A DNA stretch of 59,333 nucleotides, from contig JAGAPD010000007.1 in NCBI GenBank assembly GCA_017623435.1, positions 1 through 59,333 on the forward strand, in the 5' to 3' direction. This DNA comes from Clostridia bacterium (GTDB lineage Bacteria > Bacillota > Clostridia > Christensenellales > Pumilibacteraceae). Each line of letters begins with the position of its first letter. Position 1 is the stretch's first letter. The translations under genes were made by a program, and so were the position numbers. A model generated the notes under the pieces. That model did not search any database, was not told where the DNA came from, and saw nothing but the letters and a program-made list of their open reading frames with translations. This document shows positions 42,834-53,924 of the stretch, in pieces.

Positions 42834-45040
42834 TGAAAATTTCACTTGACGGAAAGTGGGAACTGTCTTATCGCAATCTTGACGGGCAGGAGTGCGGAGT
42901 AATCAGCGCAACCGTACCCGGTAACGTCGAACTTGACTTAATAGAAAACGGACTTCTTCCTCGCGATATTTTTATGGGCGAGAACATAGTTTTGGCTGAA
43001 AAATACGAAACTTACGAGTGGACTTATACGCGTAATTTCGAGGTGGAGGACGAGAGTAAGGATTACCGAATTCGCTTTGACGGAGTGGACACGGTAGCCG
43101 AATATTTTGTCAACGGCGAGAAGATAGGCAGTTCAAAAAATATGCTGGTTGAACACGTTTTCTCTCTGCCCAAGCTTAAAAAGGGCAGTAACGAAATCAA
43201 GGTCGTAATCACGCCCGTTGCTTTGCTTATGAAGGACAAGGATATAAGTTTGCGCCTTGGTCTTACTTGGTGCGCTAAGGACCGCGCGCAAGGCTTTTTC
43301 CGTAAGCCCGGTCACGCGTTTGGGTGGGATATTATGCCCCGTGCAATCAGCGCAGGAATTTGGAAAAGCGTTAGTGTAGAAGAGATACCAGAGCACGAAT
43401 TCGAGCGCTTTGATATGACCACTTATTCTGTTAATAAGTTAAACGCATCCGTGCTCGTTGACTACTTTATCAAGAGCAAAAACTTCGTAATGCGCCACCG
43501 CGGATACACGGTAAAAGTGGAGGGTGAATGTGGCGAAAGCAAATTCGCTTTTGAGCAAACGGTGGGGGACGTATGCGGTAGTTTGTGGATAAATATCCCT
43601 AATCCGAAGATTTGGACGATACGAAATCGCGGTCAGCAAAATCTGTATACCGTTAAAATTACGCTATACCGTGACGGGCAAAAGTTGTGCTGTAAGAGTA
43701 TGCGATTTGGCGTTCGCACGATAAAACTCCACTACAGCGACGACGAGTTTTATTTTGTGCTTAACGGCGAAAAAATTTACGTTAACGGTACTAACTGGGT
43801 ACCCCTTAACCCCTATCATTCACTTGACAAAGACAAGCTCCCTTACGCGCTTAACAAGGTAAAAGAGAGCGGTAGCAATATCGTGCGTTGCTGGGGCGGT
43901 AACGTGTACGAGAGTGACGAATTCTTTGATTTTATGGACGAAAACGGCATTCTCGTTTGGCAGGATTTTGCGTTTGGATGCTCGGCGTATTCGCAGGACG
44001 AGAGCGAACTTAGCGAGATAAAAGACGAGTGCAAAAAGGTAATTCGCAGACTTCGTAACCACGCAAGTTTGGCGCTTTGGTCGGGCGATAACGAAAACGA
44101 CGCTATGTACGCACGCGCAGGAATTGATCCAAATTTATCGCGCATCAGCCGTGAGATTTTGCCTCAAGCGGTGTTTGAACACGACAAGGAAAGGACTTAC
44201 CTTCCGTCCTCGCCCTACGTGAGTAAAACCAACTTCATTAAAGGCGGTAGTTACGATTACACAAATTGTCCCGAGTTTCATTTGTGGGGCGCTCGCGACT
44301 ATTATAAGAGCGATTTTTACAAGACCTATAACGCAAAATTCGTCAGCGAAATGGGTTACCACGGTAGCGTAAGCGTGGAGAGTGCAAAGAAGTTTATTCC
44401 TCACGACGAACTCAATAACCGTCGCACGCCGTCGTGGGCGTTGCACTCAACGGACAATCACGGAAGTATACATCGCGTAGTGCTGATGGAAACGCAAATC
44501 AGGTTTATTTTTGGCGACGTGCCCGAGGACATCGAGCGTTTTAGTTTGCTTTCTCAAATTTCTCAAGCCGAGGCGTATAAATTCTTTATCGAGCATAATC
44601 GTTGTAACGCTAAAAAGACGGGAATTATTTGGTGGAATTTGCTGGACGGCTGGCCTCAGTTTTCGGACGCAATTATCGACTACTACGGTGGCGAAAAACT
44701 GGCGTACTATAACGTTATCCGATCGCAAAACCCCGTGCTTATGATGATTGATCCGGACGAAAACGGCAACTTTACGCTGTGGGGCGTAAACGACACGCCA
44801 AACGCAGTAAACGAAAAGGTCACCGTCACCGACGGGGACACGGGCGAAGTGCTTTTCAGCGGAGAAGTGGAGCTTTTGCCCGATAGCAAAACGGCAATAA
44901 CTACTTTGCGACTTTATAGCAAAAAGCGTTTGCTTTTAATCAATTACGAAAACGGCTTTAACCACTATATCAGCGGTTACCCCGAATACGACGCAGACGA
45001 ATATATCCGTTGGTACGAAATAATCAACGCGAAAAAATAA
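42833..45040 (+). CDS. GH2 beta-mannosidase-like glycoside hydrolase
   Basis: 735 residues, no signal peptide, so probably cytoplasmic. The N-terminal sugar-binding domain begins LDGKWELSYR and contains VPGNVELDL, typical of beta-mannosidases. The TIM-barrel has the acid/base E421 in LWSGDNEND and the nucleophile E506 in FVSEMGYHG. RCWGGNVYESDEFFDFMDE-type sequence also fits the mannosidase subgroup. It is somewhat shorter than the ~820-880 residues of many beta-mannosidases. It overlaps the ROK-SIS gene by one base and ends at a strong terminator. Together they suggest release of a sugar from an imported beta-linked glycan followed by phosphorylation. Exact linkage specificity is not readable. 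Confidence 0.87.
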   Translation: MKISLDGKWELSYRNLDGQECGVISATVPGNVELDLIENGLLPRDIFMGENIVLAEKYETYEWTYTRNFEVEDESKDYRIRFDGVDTVAEYFVNGEKIGSSKNMLVEHVFSLPKLKKGSNEIKVVITPVALLMKDKDISLRLGLTWCAKDRAQGFFRKPGHAFGWDIMPRAISAGIWKSVSVEEIPEHEFERFDMTTYSVNKLNASVLVDYFIKSKNFVMRHRGYTVKVEGECGESKFAFEQTVGDVCGSLWINIPNPKIWTIRNRGQQNLYTVKITLYRDGQKLCCKSMRFGVRTIKLHYSDDEFYFVLNGEKIYVNGTNWVPLNPYHSLDKDKLPYALNKVKESGSNIVRCWGGNVYESDEFFDFMDENGILVWQDFAFGCSAYSQDESELSEIKDECKKVIRRLRNHASLALWSGDNENDAMYARAGIDPNLSRISREILPQAVFEHDKERTYLPSSPYVSKTNFIKGGSYDYTNCPEFHLWGARDYYKSDFYKTYNAKFVSEMGYHGSVSVESAKKFIPHDELNNRRTPSWALHSTDNHGSIHRVVLMETQIRFIFGDVPEDIERFSLLSQISQAEAYKFFIEHNRCNAKKTGIIWWNLLDGWPQFSDAIIDYYGGEKLAYYNVIRSQNPVLMMIDPDENGNFTLWGVNDTPNAVNEKVTVTDGDTGEVLFSGEVELLPDSKTAITTLRLYSKKRLLLINYENGFNHYISGYPEYDADEYIRWYEIINAKK

Positions 45041-45046
45041 TCAAAT

Positions 45047-45078
45047 AAGGATTCCCGAGGGATACTGGGAATCCTTTT
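45047..45078 (+). terminator. Terminator of the ROK-SIS/GH2 unit
   Basis: AAGGATTCCC (45047-45056) pairs perfectly with GGGAATCCTT (45067-45076), followed by TT and GC. Confidence 0.85.
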
Positions 45079-45087
45079 GCTTTACGT

Positions 45088-45118
45088 AAACGGCGGGGTA
45101 CGTTACCCGTCGTTTTTG
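45088..45118 (+). terminator. Second hairpin behind the GH2 gene
   Basis: AAACGGCGGGGTA pairs with TACCCGTCGTTT with one wobble and one bulge, followed by TTGCG and five T residues. It resembles the AAAACGG...CCGTTTTGC family and may be a second terminator. From here to 45278 I see no gene. Confidence 0.6.
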
Positions 45119-45278
45119 CGTTTTTAGCGATAAAAAGGGGCTTAAATTGCGCCACGAAGATTATAAAAAGCGCTGTGTTCTTTATTCCGTTGTTGCTTAA
45201 TTTTTACGTAAAAGGGCTGAAATATGAATAAAAAATCATAAAAAAGAGTAAAAAGTGCATAAAAGTGGGTGATTTTCG

Positions 45279-45307
45279 TTGACAAAAGGCAAGAATATAT
45301 GTAAAAT
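45279..45307 (+). promoter_or_regulatory. Promoter of the leu-ilv operon
   Basis: Consensus TTGACA (45279-45284), 17-base spacer and TAAAAT (45302-45307) lie upstream of the T-box leader. Confidence 0.75.
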
Positions 45308-45357
45308 ATATGCAATCACCTTCTTTTTTATATTATATAATATATTAAATAAGGGAT

Positions 45358-45609
45358 AAACAACGGCGTTGACGGGAACGAAAGTTTGCGGAAGTGATTT
45401 CAGAGAGTCGGCGGAAGGTGCGAGCCGATACACGCCACAAGCACATAGCTCATCCCCGAGCCTTCGGAAGAACGGAATTTCCAAGTAGAACCGAACGGGT
45501 TTCTCCCGTTACAGAGAAAGTTGAGTGGACTTATCAGTCAATAAGAGTGGTCCCGCGGAGTATACTTCGTCTCTTTGTCTGCGTTTTTCGCAGTGCAAAG
45601 AGATTTTTT
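45358..45609 (+). promoter_or_regulatory. T-box riboswitch leader, probably leucine-specific
   Basis: About 250 bases with the standard T-box parts. Stem I contains AGAGAGTCGG and GGTGCGAGCCGATAC (45402-45431). A likely specifier CTC (45449-45451, followed by A) reads as leucine; ATC overlapping it would read as isoleucine but lacks the usual following purine. The T-box sequence AGAGTGGTCCCGCGG (45544-45558) includes TGGT for pairing with uncharged tRNA. A terminator follows. Uncharged tRNA should favour the antiterminator and so turn on the amino acid genes when leucine is scarce. Confidence 0.88.
45571..45609 (+). terminator. T-box attenuator
   Basis: CTCTTTG (45571-45577) pairs with CAAAGAG (45596-45602), with an inner CTGCG/CGCAG stem, followed by six T residues. 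The TGGTCCCGCGG element just upstream forms the competing antiterminator. Confidence 0.88.
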
Positions 45610-45633
45610 ATTTAAGGCCTTAGGAGTTAAGAG

Positions 45634-47310
45634 ATGAAAAACACGAACAAGTACGTAAAGCAATATTTCGAGCCAACTGGCATTAGCGCTGACTGGGTGA
45701 AAAAGGCGAGTATAGATACTCCGCCCGTTTGGTGTAGCGTTGACCTTCGCGACGGCAACCAAGCGCTGATTATTCCTATGAGCTTGGACGAAAAGTTAGA
45801 GTTTTTCAAGCTCCTTTGTAAAGTGGGCTTTAAGGAAATTGAGGTGGGCTTCCCTGCCGCCAGCGAAACGGAATACGAGTTTTGCCGTACCATTATCGAG
45901 CAAGGTCTTATCCCCGACGACGTAACCATTCAGGTGCTTACGCAGTCGCGCGAACACATTATCGCAAAGACATTCGAGGCGATTAAGGGCGCGAAAAACG
46001 CGATAGTGCATCTTTATAATTCTACTTCGGTAGCTCAGCGCGAACAGGTTTTCCGTCGCAGTAAAAAGGAAATAATAGACATAGCGACCTTTGGCGCGCG
46101 CCTTTGCAAAAAGTATCGCGAAAGCGCGGAAGGAAACGTCAGATTCGAGTATTCGCCCGAAAGCTTTACTGGAACTGAGCCCGAGTTTGCGGCAGAAATT
46201 TGTAACGAGGTGCTGGATATCTGGCAACCTACCAGCGAAGATAAGGTCATCATCAACTTGCCCGTAACCGTGTCGCACTCAATGCCCCACGTTTACGCAA
46301 ATCAGGTTGAATATATGTGCAAAAACCTCAAATACCGCGATTCCGTCGTCGTTTCGCTCCATCCGCATAACGACCGCGGATGCGCGATTGCGGACAGCGA
46401 GCTTGGACTGCTTGCCGGTGGCGACAGAATTGAAGGCACGCTGTTTGGTAACGGTGAGAGAACGGGTAACGTGGATATCATCACGCTTGCGCTTAATATG
46501 TTCTCGCAGGGCGTAGATCCCGGACTGGATTTTTCCAACCTTCCTGCTATCACGGAAGTATACGAAAAGGTTACGCGTATGAGAGTGAGCGAGCGTCAGC
46601 CGTACAGCGGACAACTCGTGTTCGCAGCGTTCAGCGGATCGCATCAGGACGCTATTGCAAAGGGTATGAAGTACCGCGTGGAAAAGGGAGTGGATACTTG
46701 GACCGTGCCTTACCTTCCTATCGACCCTGCGGATATCGGCAGAGTGTACGAGGCGGACGTAATCCGCATCAACTCGCAGTCGGGAAAGGGCGGTATCGGT
46801 TATATTTTGGAAACGCAGTTTAAGCTCGTCCTTCCTCCCAAAATGCGCGAAGTGTTCGGCTACCACGTCAAGAGCATTTCCGACCACGAGCACAGAGAAT
46901 TACTTCCCGTCGAGGTTCACGACATTTTTATGCGCGACTTCGTTAACCTTAAATCGCACGTCAGCGTGGGTATGGTGACCTATCAAGAAGTCGATCACGA
47001 CCACGTGCGCGCGCTCGTTGAAATGGTCGTTGACGGCGAAACCAAAGTCGTGTCTACGCAAGGTAACGGACGACTTGACTGTATAAGCAACGCACTTAAA
47101 CAAATTACTAATATAGATTTCACGCTCGAAAGCTACGTTCAGCACGCGCTTGAAGAAAAATCGACTTCTAAGGCGGCGTCGTACGTAGCGATCGTGGCTA
47201 ACGGTAAAGCGTACTGGGGTACGGGCATTCACACCGATATTATGACGAGCAGTATTTACGCGCTCGTGTCCGCCGTAAACCGTATGCTTGACAAAGGAGA
47301 ACTACAATGA
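45634..47310 (+). CDS. leuA: 2-Isopropylmalate synthase (LeuA type 2)
   Basis: 558 residues, the usual length of the longer LeuA form. It joins acetyl-CoA to 2-ketoisovalerate in the first committed step of leucine synthesis. The TIM-barrel has VDLRDGNQAL near residue 35, and the metal and substrate residues of LHPHNDRGCAIADSE near 245; GNGERTGNVD follows. A C-terminal regulatory domain for leucine feedback makes up about the last 130 residues. It is the first gene behind the T-box leader and its stop overlaps the ilvB start (ATGA). A leuA-first order supports a leucine-specific leader. Confidence 0.92.
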   Translation: MKNTNKYVKQYFEPTGISADWVKKASIDTPPVWCSVDLRDGNQALIIPMSLDEKLEFFKLLCKVGFKEIEVGFPAASETEYEFCRTIIEQGLIPDDVTIQVLTQSREHIIAKTFEAIKGAKNAIVHLYNSTSVAQREQVFRRSKKEIIDIATFGARLCKKYRESAEGNVRFEYSPESFTGTEPEFAAEICNEVLDIWQPTSEDKVIINLPVTVSHSMPHVYANQVEYMCKNLKYRDSVVVSLHPHNDRGCAIADSELGLLAGGDRIEGTLFGNGERTGNVDIITLALNMFSQGVDPGLDFSNLPAITEVYEKVTRMRVSERQPYSGQLVFAAFSGSHQDAIAKGMKYRVEKGVDTWTVPYLPIDPADIGRVYEADVIRINSQSGKGGIGYILETQFKLVLPPKMREVFGYHVKSISDHEHRELLPVEVHDIFMRDFVNLKSHVSVGMVTYQEVDHDHVRALVEMVVDGETKVVSTQGNGRLDCISNALKQITNIDFTLESYVQHALEEKSTSKAASYVAIVANGKAYWGTGIHTDIMTSSIYALVSAVNRMLDKGELQ

Positions 47311-48972
47311 CACTTACCGGAGCACAAATCATAATCAAAACGCTAATCGAATTAGGAGTAACCGACGTTTTCGGCTATCCCGGCGGACAAATAATAAACG
47401 TTTACGACGCGCTTTACGAATACCGTGATCAAATCAATCACGTGCTTACCGCTCACGAACAGGGCGCGGCGCACGCGGCGGACGGATATTCTCGCGCTAC
47501 TGGCAAAGTAGGCGTAGTTATCGCAACGAGTGGACCGGGCGCGACTAACCTCGTAACGGGTATTGCAACCGCTATGCTTGACTCCGTTCCTATGGTGGCA
47601 ATCACGGGTAACGTTCCTTGCTCGCTTATAGGAAAGGACAGCTTTCAGGAAATTGACATTACGGGCATAACGCTACCTATCACTAAGCACAACTATTTCG
47701 TGCATAAGATTGAGGACCTTGCCGACATTATTCGCGAGGCCTTCGTGATTGCAAAATCGGGTAGACCGGGGCCCGTGCTTATCGACGTACCAAAGGACGT
47801 TCAGATGGCAAAGTACGAGTACGAGCCCAAGCCAGTAGAAGAAAAAATGGACCTTCCCAAAGCGGACGAAAGTCTTATCGACCAAGCGGTTGAACTCATT
47901 TCGCAGTCTATTCGCCCCTATATTTATATCGGCGGTGGCGTAGCAGGGCTTGGAATGGGACAAAAAATCGTTGACTTTGCTAACAAAATCGACGGCGTTA
48001 TCGGTAGTACGTTTATGGGACTTTCCGCCGTGCCCACTGATAGCGAAAGATTTTTGGGAATGCAAGGTATGCACGGACATTACGCGTCCTCAATCGCGCA
48101 AAACGAGGCGGACCTCATTATAGGCATAGGCGTGCGTTTTAGCGACCGCGCTACCGGTAACGTCAAAAAGTTCGCTAAACGCAGTAAGATTATTCAGCTC
48201 GACGTCGATTTTGCCGAGGTAAACAAGAACGTAAAGGTTGACCTTGGAATAGTAGGCGACGTTGAAGACGCAGTTTGCCGTATTTTTGACAAGTGCGAGC
48301 AAAAGAGTAACCCCGACTGGATGCACACCGTAAAATTCTTGCGCGAAGAAGAAAAGAGATTCGAGCAGGAAATTGAGGACGCTAACGAATGCAAGCTTTC
48401 ACCCAAGCAGGTGCTTGAGGTTATCAACGCTAATAAGCCTCCCCGTACCATTATTGCAACGGACGTAGGTCAGCACCAGATGTGGACGGCACAGTACGCT
48501 AACTTTGACGCTCCTCGCCGTTTCGTGTCCAGCGGTGGACTTGGAACGATGGGCTTTGGCTTAGGCGCGGCGATAGGTGCGTACGTAGCGACTGGCGATA
48601 AGACCGTGCTTGTCACGGGCGACGGCAGCTTTGGTATGAATCTTAACGAGCTTGTTACCGCAACGACGTATAACCTTCCTATCGTAATCGTATTGATGAA
48701 TAACGGCGTGCTTGGAATGGTACGTCAATGGCAAACGCTATTCCAACACTATTTTGGAAAGAAAAACGGACTACGTGGCACTTTCTAAAGCGTTTGGCGG
48801 TAACGGATACGTTGCAACTACGCCCGAGGAGTTTGAAGAGGCGTTCGTAAAGGCGCTTAAAGCGGACGGACCGGTGGTAATCGACACGAGAATTGATAAG
48901 GACGAATTCGTTCTTCCCATGTTGCCCCCGGGCGGAGCAATCGACGACATTATCACGAACGTGAAAAAGTAA
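47307..48972 (+). pseudogene. ilvB: Acetolactate synthase large subunit, frameshifted
   Basis: The first frame (47307-48788, 493 residues) has the thiamine diphosphate enzyme layout: catalytic E51 in AHEQGAAHAADGY, a central FAD-region domain, and the GDGSFGMN...NN cofactor motif. It then runs into unrelated residues after VRQWQTLF. The missing C-terminus continues in the +1 frame from about 48730 (GKRYSNTIL through FVLPMLPPGGAIDD) to TAA at 48972. The family reads WQTLFY-GKRYS; here both pieces are encoded by the same 15 bases, GGCAAACGCTATTCC (48730-48744). This fits a 17-base deletion between two near-identical short repeats. If real, acetolactate synthase is broken; if an assembly collapse, the gene is normal. 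All neighbours are intact. Confidence 0.85.
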
Positions 48973-48981
48973 GGAGGGCTT

Positions 48982-49491
48982 ATGGAAAAGGTAAATAAAT
49001 TCGTAATAGCAATTTACGTTGACAATAAGTCGGGAGTACTTACGAGGGTAACCACGATGTTCACTCGTCGCGGATTCAACATTGACGCGCTTACCGTAGG
49101 CGAAACGGAAAGTCCCGAGTATTCGCGTATTACCATTTGTATGAGTGGTGACGGATATGCGCGTGAGCAAATGCTCAATCAGCTCCGCAAGCTCGTCAAC
49201 GTCAAAAAAGTGGAAATTTTGGAAGAAGGCACGGCAATCAAGCGTGAATTGATGCTTATTAAGGTTAAAAACACTTCGGATAGCCGTAGCGACATTATGA
49301 CGGCGGTTGACGTATTCCGCGCTAACGTTATCGACTACACGCCGGGCGAGCTTTGTATTGAGGTTACGGGCGATCCGTCAAAAATGGACGCTTTCGTTCG
49401 ACTTATGGAGCCGTTTGGAATTTTGGAAATGTGCCGAACGGGTATCGTAGCACTGGAGAGAGGCGCAAACACTTTGTTTTATAAGAAGTAA
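48982..49491 (+). CDS. ilvN: Acetolactate synthase small (regulatory) subunit
   Basis: 169 residues, typical for the family. The N-terminal ACT domain (about 8-80) begins KFVIAIYVDNKSGVLTRVTTMF, the valine-binding segment, with FNIDALTVGETE following. The C-terminal half has the family's GELCIEVTGDPSKMDAF. It joins the IlvB large subunit and gives feedback control by valine. It starts nine bases after the end of the ilvB frame with a strong AAGGAGGG ribosome site, which lets it be translated even if ilvB is broken. Confidence 0.92.
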   Translation: MEKVNKFVIAIYVDNKSGVLTRVTTMFTRRGFNIDALTVGETESPEYSRITICMSGDGYAREQMLNQLRKLVNVKKVEILEEGTAIKRELMLIKVKNTSDSRSDIMTAVDVFRANVIDYTPGELCIEVTGDPSKMDAFVRLMEPFGILEMCRTGIVALERGANTLFYKK

Positions 49492-49518
49492 GCAATCGCA
49501 AAATGCGAAATAATATGA

Positions 49519-50559
<1,041 letters not shown>

Positions 50560-50653
50560 TAATGGCTCCGTCTCAACGTCTAACTGATTTCTAACGTAAA
50601 GAATATGGTAAAATAACGGGCGACTTATGCCCCTGCAAATTGACTAAATCGTA

Positions 50654-50751
50654 TGGTCGCATAAAAGCCTCCCTCCGAGAGGGAGGGGGACCGCTTGCGG
50701 TGGAAGGAGCCTACTAATGTCCAAAGATACATTTGTGTGATTATACGACCA
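50654..50751. repeat. MITE-like palindromic element between ilvC and ilvD
   Basis: Imperfect ends TGGTCGCATAA (50654-50664) and TTATACGACCA (50741-50751) are inverted, ten of eleven bases matching. Inside, CCTCCCT pairs with AGGGAGG and ACCGC-TT-GCGGT forms a second hairpin, a layout like dispersed repeats of Clostridia. A direct repeat of ACGGGCGA flanks it (near 50617 and 50759). The rest of the 365-base gap (50560-50924) shows only a weak hairpin near 50800 and the ilvD ribosome site. Confidence 0.6.
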
Positions 50752-50924
50752 CTCAGTAAACGGGCGATTTGTGCTCATACGAATATTTTTCTCGTTAGAT
50801 TGCAAAAATTGCTAATCAGTTATTTATTGTGACGTCGCCAAAAATAAAAACTACGCATATAAACTCAAAGCAAAATGAGCTTTGGGTTTTCGCGCTTATG
50901 CGCTTAAAAAGAGGTTTTACCACT

Positions 50925-52586
50925 ATGATGATGAAAGAAAAAGTAGTAGATGGATTTCATAACGCGCCTCACCGTTCGCTTTATCACGCGCTCGGTTACA
51001 CGGAAGAGGAAATGGCTCGTCCGCTTATAGGCGTGGTATGCTCGTATAACGAAATCGTGCCGGGGCATATGAACCTTGACAAGATTTGCGACGCGGTAAA
51101 AATGGGTATTGCGATGGCAGGCGGAACGCCTATTACGTTCCCTGCAATCACCGTTTGCGACGGTATCGCTATGGGACACGTGGGAATGAAATATTCGCTC
51201 GTAACCCGTGACCTTATTGCCGACAGCACGGAGGCTATGGTAATGGCTCACGGCTTTGACGGACTGGTTATGATTCCTAACTGCGATAAAAACGTGCCCG
51301 GACTTTTGATGGCAGCGGCTCGTCTTAATATCCCCACCGTGTTCGTGTCGGGCGGACCTATGCTTGCTGGTAGAGTAGGCGGCAAAAAGCGTTCGCTTTC
51401 TTCTATGTTCGAGGCGGTTGGCGCGTACAACGCAGGCAAGATTAGCGAGTGCGAACTTACCGAGTTTGAGAAAAAAGTTTGTCCCACTTGCGGATCGTGC
51501 TCGGGTATGTACACGGCGAATTCTATGAACTGTCTTACCGAGGTTTTAGGTATGGGTTTGCGCGGAAACGGAACTATTCCTGCCGTTTATTCCGCTCGTA
51601 TCGAGCTTGCAAAGCACGCAGGTATGCAAGTTATGGAGCTCGTTAAAAAGAATATTCGTCCCCGTGACATTATGACCGCGGCAGCTATTAAAAACGCAAT
51701 TACCGCGGATATGGCGCTTGGTTGCTCGACCAACAGTATGCTCCATCTTCCTGCAATCGCTAACGAATGCGGAGTGGAATTTAACCTCGACGAAGTAAAC
51801 GCAATCAGCGAAAAAACGCCCAACCTTTGCCACCTTGCCCCAGCAGGCCCGACTTATATGGAGGACCTTAACGAGGCAGGCGGCGTATATGCCGTTTTGG
51901 CGGAAATTGACAAGCTTGGACTGCTTGACACTTCCGTTATGACCGTAACGGGCAAGACGATGGCGGAAAATATCAAGGACGCAAAAAATCTTGACGACAG
52001 CGTAATCCGCAAAGTAGATAATCCTTATTCGCAGACGGGCGGTATTGCCGTGCTTCGCGGTAACCTCGCACCCGACGGATGCGTGGTTAAGCGCTCTGCC
52101 GTTGCTCCTGAAATGCTCGTGCACTCAGGCCCTGCGAAGGTTTTTGAGAGTGAAGAGGAGTGTATCGCTGCAATCTACGGCGGTAAAATCCAAAAGGGCG
52201 ACGTGGTGGTTATCCGTTACGAAGGTCCGTCAGGAGGCCCGGGTATGCGCGAAATGCTTTCGCCTACCTCCGCAATTGCAGGTATGGGGCTTGACAAGGA
52301 CGTTGCGCTTATTACCGACGGTCGTTTTTCGGGCGCAACCCGTGGCGCAAGTATAGGTCACGTTTCTCCCGAGGCAGTTTCGGGCGGTCCTATCGCTTAC
52401 GTCAAAGAGGGCGATATCATCTCTATCGACATACCTTCTTACTCCATAAAGCTTGAAGTCAGCGACGAAGAAATGGAAAAGAGAAAGAAGGAAATGACTA
52501 TTAAGAAAAAGGAAGTTAGTGGCTACTTAAAGCGTTACGCCGCGATGGTAAGCTCGGCTGACAAGGGTGCAATAATTAACAAGTAA
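50925..52586 (+). CDS. ilvD: Dihydroxy-acid dehydratase
   Basis: 553 residues from the ATG at 50925, which has GAGG ten bases upstream; longer starts add a lysine-rich stretch not found in the family. It dehydrates the dihydroxy acids to the keto acids of valine and isoleucine. Iron-sulfur ligands are visible in NCDKNVPG and [29 protein letters not shown] and [12 protein letters not shown] near the end are signature segments. It follows the palindromic element, so its expression might depend on read-through across it or on a promoter that I could not identify. Confidence 0.94.
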   Translation: MMMKEKVVDGFHNAPHRSLYHALGYTEEEMARPLIGVVCSYNEIVPGHMNLDKICDAVKMGIAMAGGTPITFPAITVCDGIAMGHVGMKYSLVTRDLIADSTEAMVMAHGFDGLVMIPNCDKNVPGLLMAAARLNIPTVFVSGGPMLAGRVGGKKRSLSSMFEAVGAYNAGKISECELTEFEKKVCPTCGSCSGMYTANSMNCLTEVLGMGLRGNGTIPAVYSARIELAKHAGMQVMELVKKNIRPRDIMTAAAIKNAITADMALGCSTNSMLHLPAIANECGVEFNLDEVNAISEKTPNLCHLAPAGPTYMEDLNEAGGVYAVLAEIDKLGLLDTSVMTVTGKTMAENIKDAKNLDDSVIRKVDNPYSQTGGIAVLRGNLAPDGCVVKRSAVAPEMLVHSGPAKVFESEEECIAAIYGGKIQKGDVVVIRYEGPSGGPGMREMLSPTSAIAGMGLDKDVALITDGRFSGATRGASIGHVSPEAVSGGPIAYVKEGDIISIDIPSYSIKLEVSDEEMEKRKKEMTIKKKEVSGYLKRYAAMVSSADKGAIINK

Positions 52587-52598
52587 TAACGAAACGAC

Positions 52599-52612
52599 GG
52601 GGTACGTACCCC
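52599..52612. other. Perfect palindrome between ilvD and leuC
   Basis: GGGGTACGTACCCC is a perfect 14-base palindrome with a central ACGT, preceded by AAACGAC. It looks like the core of the AAAACGG terminator family but has no T-run, so it may only cause partial termination. Confidence 0.45.
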
Positions 52613-52647
52613 TTGATTTATAAAAATATACGGAGAATTTACCTTTT

Positions 52648-53913
52648 ATGGCAATGACAATGACACAAAAAATACTTGCCGCACACGCAGGACTTAGCAG
52701 CGTTAAGGCAGGTCAGCTCATTTTGGTTAACGTGGACAGGGTGCTTGGAAACGATATTACTTCTCCCGTTGCAATCCGCGAGTTTGAGCGTATTGGAAAG
52801 ACGGAAGTTTACGATAAAGAAAAGGTCACGATGGTTATGGACCACTTTGCGCCCAACAAGGATATCAAGGCTGCCGTTCAATGTAAAATGTGCCGTGACT
52901 TTTGCGACAAGCACGAAGTAACGCACTTTTACGACGTGGGTAGAATGGGTATCGAGCACGCTCTACTTCCCGAAAAAGGACTCGTCGTTCCCGGCGACGT
53001 AGTTATCGGCGCGGATTCGCATACCTGTACTTACGGTGCAATCGGCGCGTTCTCAACGGGCGTAGGCTCGACGGATATGGCGTGCGGTATGGCTACGGGC
53101 AAGGCGTGGTTCAAAGTTCCCTCCGCCATCAAGTTCGTGCTGAAAGGTAAGCTCAATAAATACGTTTCGGGTAAGGACGTAATTTTACATATTATCGGCA
53201 AAATAGGCGTGGACGGCGCGCTGTATAAGTCTATGGAGTTCACGGGCGAGGGCGTAAGCGCGCTTACCGTGTTTGACCGACTTACTATCGCGAATATGGC
53301 TATTGAGGCAGGCGCTAAAAACGGCATTTTCGAAGTGGATGAACAAACCGAGCAGTATATTAAGGAGCGTAGCGACCGTCCCTTTACCGTTTATAAAGCG
53401 GACGAGGACGCTGAGTACGACCAAACCTACGAAATTGACCTTTCGGCAATTAAGTCCACCGTTGCCTTCCCCCATCTTCCTGAAAATACCAAGACCTTTG
53501 ACGAGATAGGCGAAGTGGTAATCGATCAGGTGGTAATAGGTAGCTGCACCAACGGTCACTACAAGGACTTAGAGGAGGCGGCAAGCATCTTAAAGGGCAG
53601 AAAAGTGGCTAAACGCGTGCGTGCAATCATTATCCCTGCAACGCAAGACATTTACCTCAAAGCAATGGAAAACGGCTTGCTCAAAATCTTTATCGAAGCA
53701 GGTTGCGTAGTTTCTACGCCCACTTGCGGACCGTGTTTGGGTGGATATATGGGAATTTTGGCGGCAGGCGAAAGAGCAGTTGCAACTACAAACCGTAACT
53801 TCGTTGGTCGTATGGGCGACGTTAAGAGCGAAGTTTACCTCGCGTCCCCTGCAGTTGCAGCGGCAAGCGCAATAGCAGGCAAGATTGCAGACCCGAGCGA
53901 CATTTGCGGTTAA
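52648..53913 (+). CDS. leuC: 3-Isopropylmalate dehydratase large subunit
   Basis: 421 residues, the shorter LeuC type of Clostridia and archaea. It isomerises 2- to 3-isopropylmalate with LeuD using a [4Fe-4S] cluster. Cluster ligand segments are IGSCTNGHY near residue 300 and [13 protein letters not shown] near 360; [11 protein letters not shown] near 118 also fits aconitase-type enzymes. The first ATG (MAMTMT) and the one two codons later are both possible starts. LeuD begins 12 bases behind the stop codon. Confidence 0.94.
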   Translation: MAMTMTQKILAAHAGLSSVKAGQLILVNVDRVLGNDITSPVAIREFERIGKTEVYDKEKVTMVMDHFAPNKDIKAAVQCKMCRDFCDKHEVTHFYDVGRMGIEHALLPEKGLVVPGDVVIGADSHTCTYGAIGAFSTGVGSTDMACGMATGKAWFKVPSAIKFVLKGKLNKYVSGKDVILHIIGKIGVDGALYKSMEFTGEGVSALTVFDRLTIANMAIEAGAKNGIFEVDEQTEQYIKERSDRPFTVYKADEDAEYDQTYEIDLSAIKSTVAFPHLPENTKTFDEIGEVVIDQVVIGSCTNGHYKDLEEAASILKGRKVAKRVRAIIIPATQDIYLKAMENGLLKIFIEAGCVVSTPTCGPCLGGYMGILAAGERAVATTNRNFVGRMGDVKSEVYLASPAVAAASAIAGKIADPSDICG

Positions 53914-53924
53914 GGAGAGAGAAT

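Noticed and set aside
45449..45453. Isoleucine (ATC) specifier in the T-box
   Set aside because: ATC overlaps CTC but is followed by C rather than a purine, and the first gene is leuA; leucine fits better, though not proven.
48712..48972. Separate small gene with its own ATG
   Set aside because: Its sequence is the C-terminus of acetolactate synthase in another frame, so it is part of the broken ilvB, not an independent gene.
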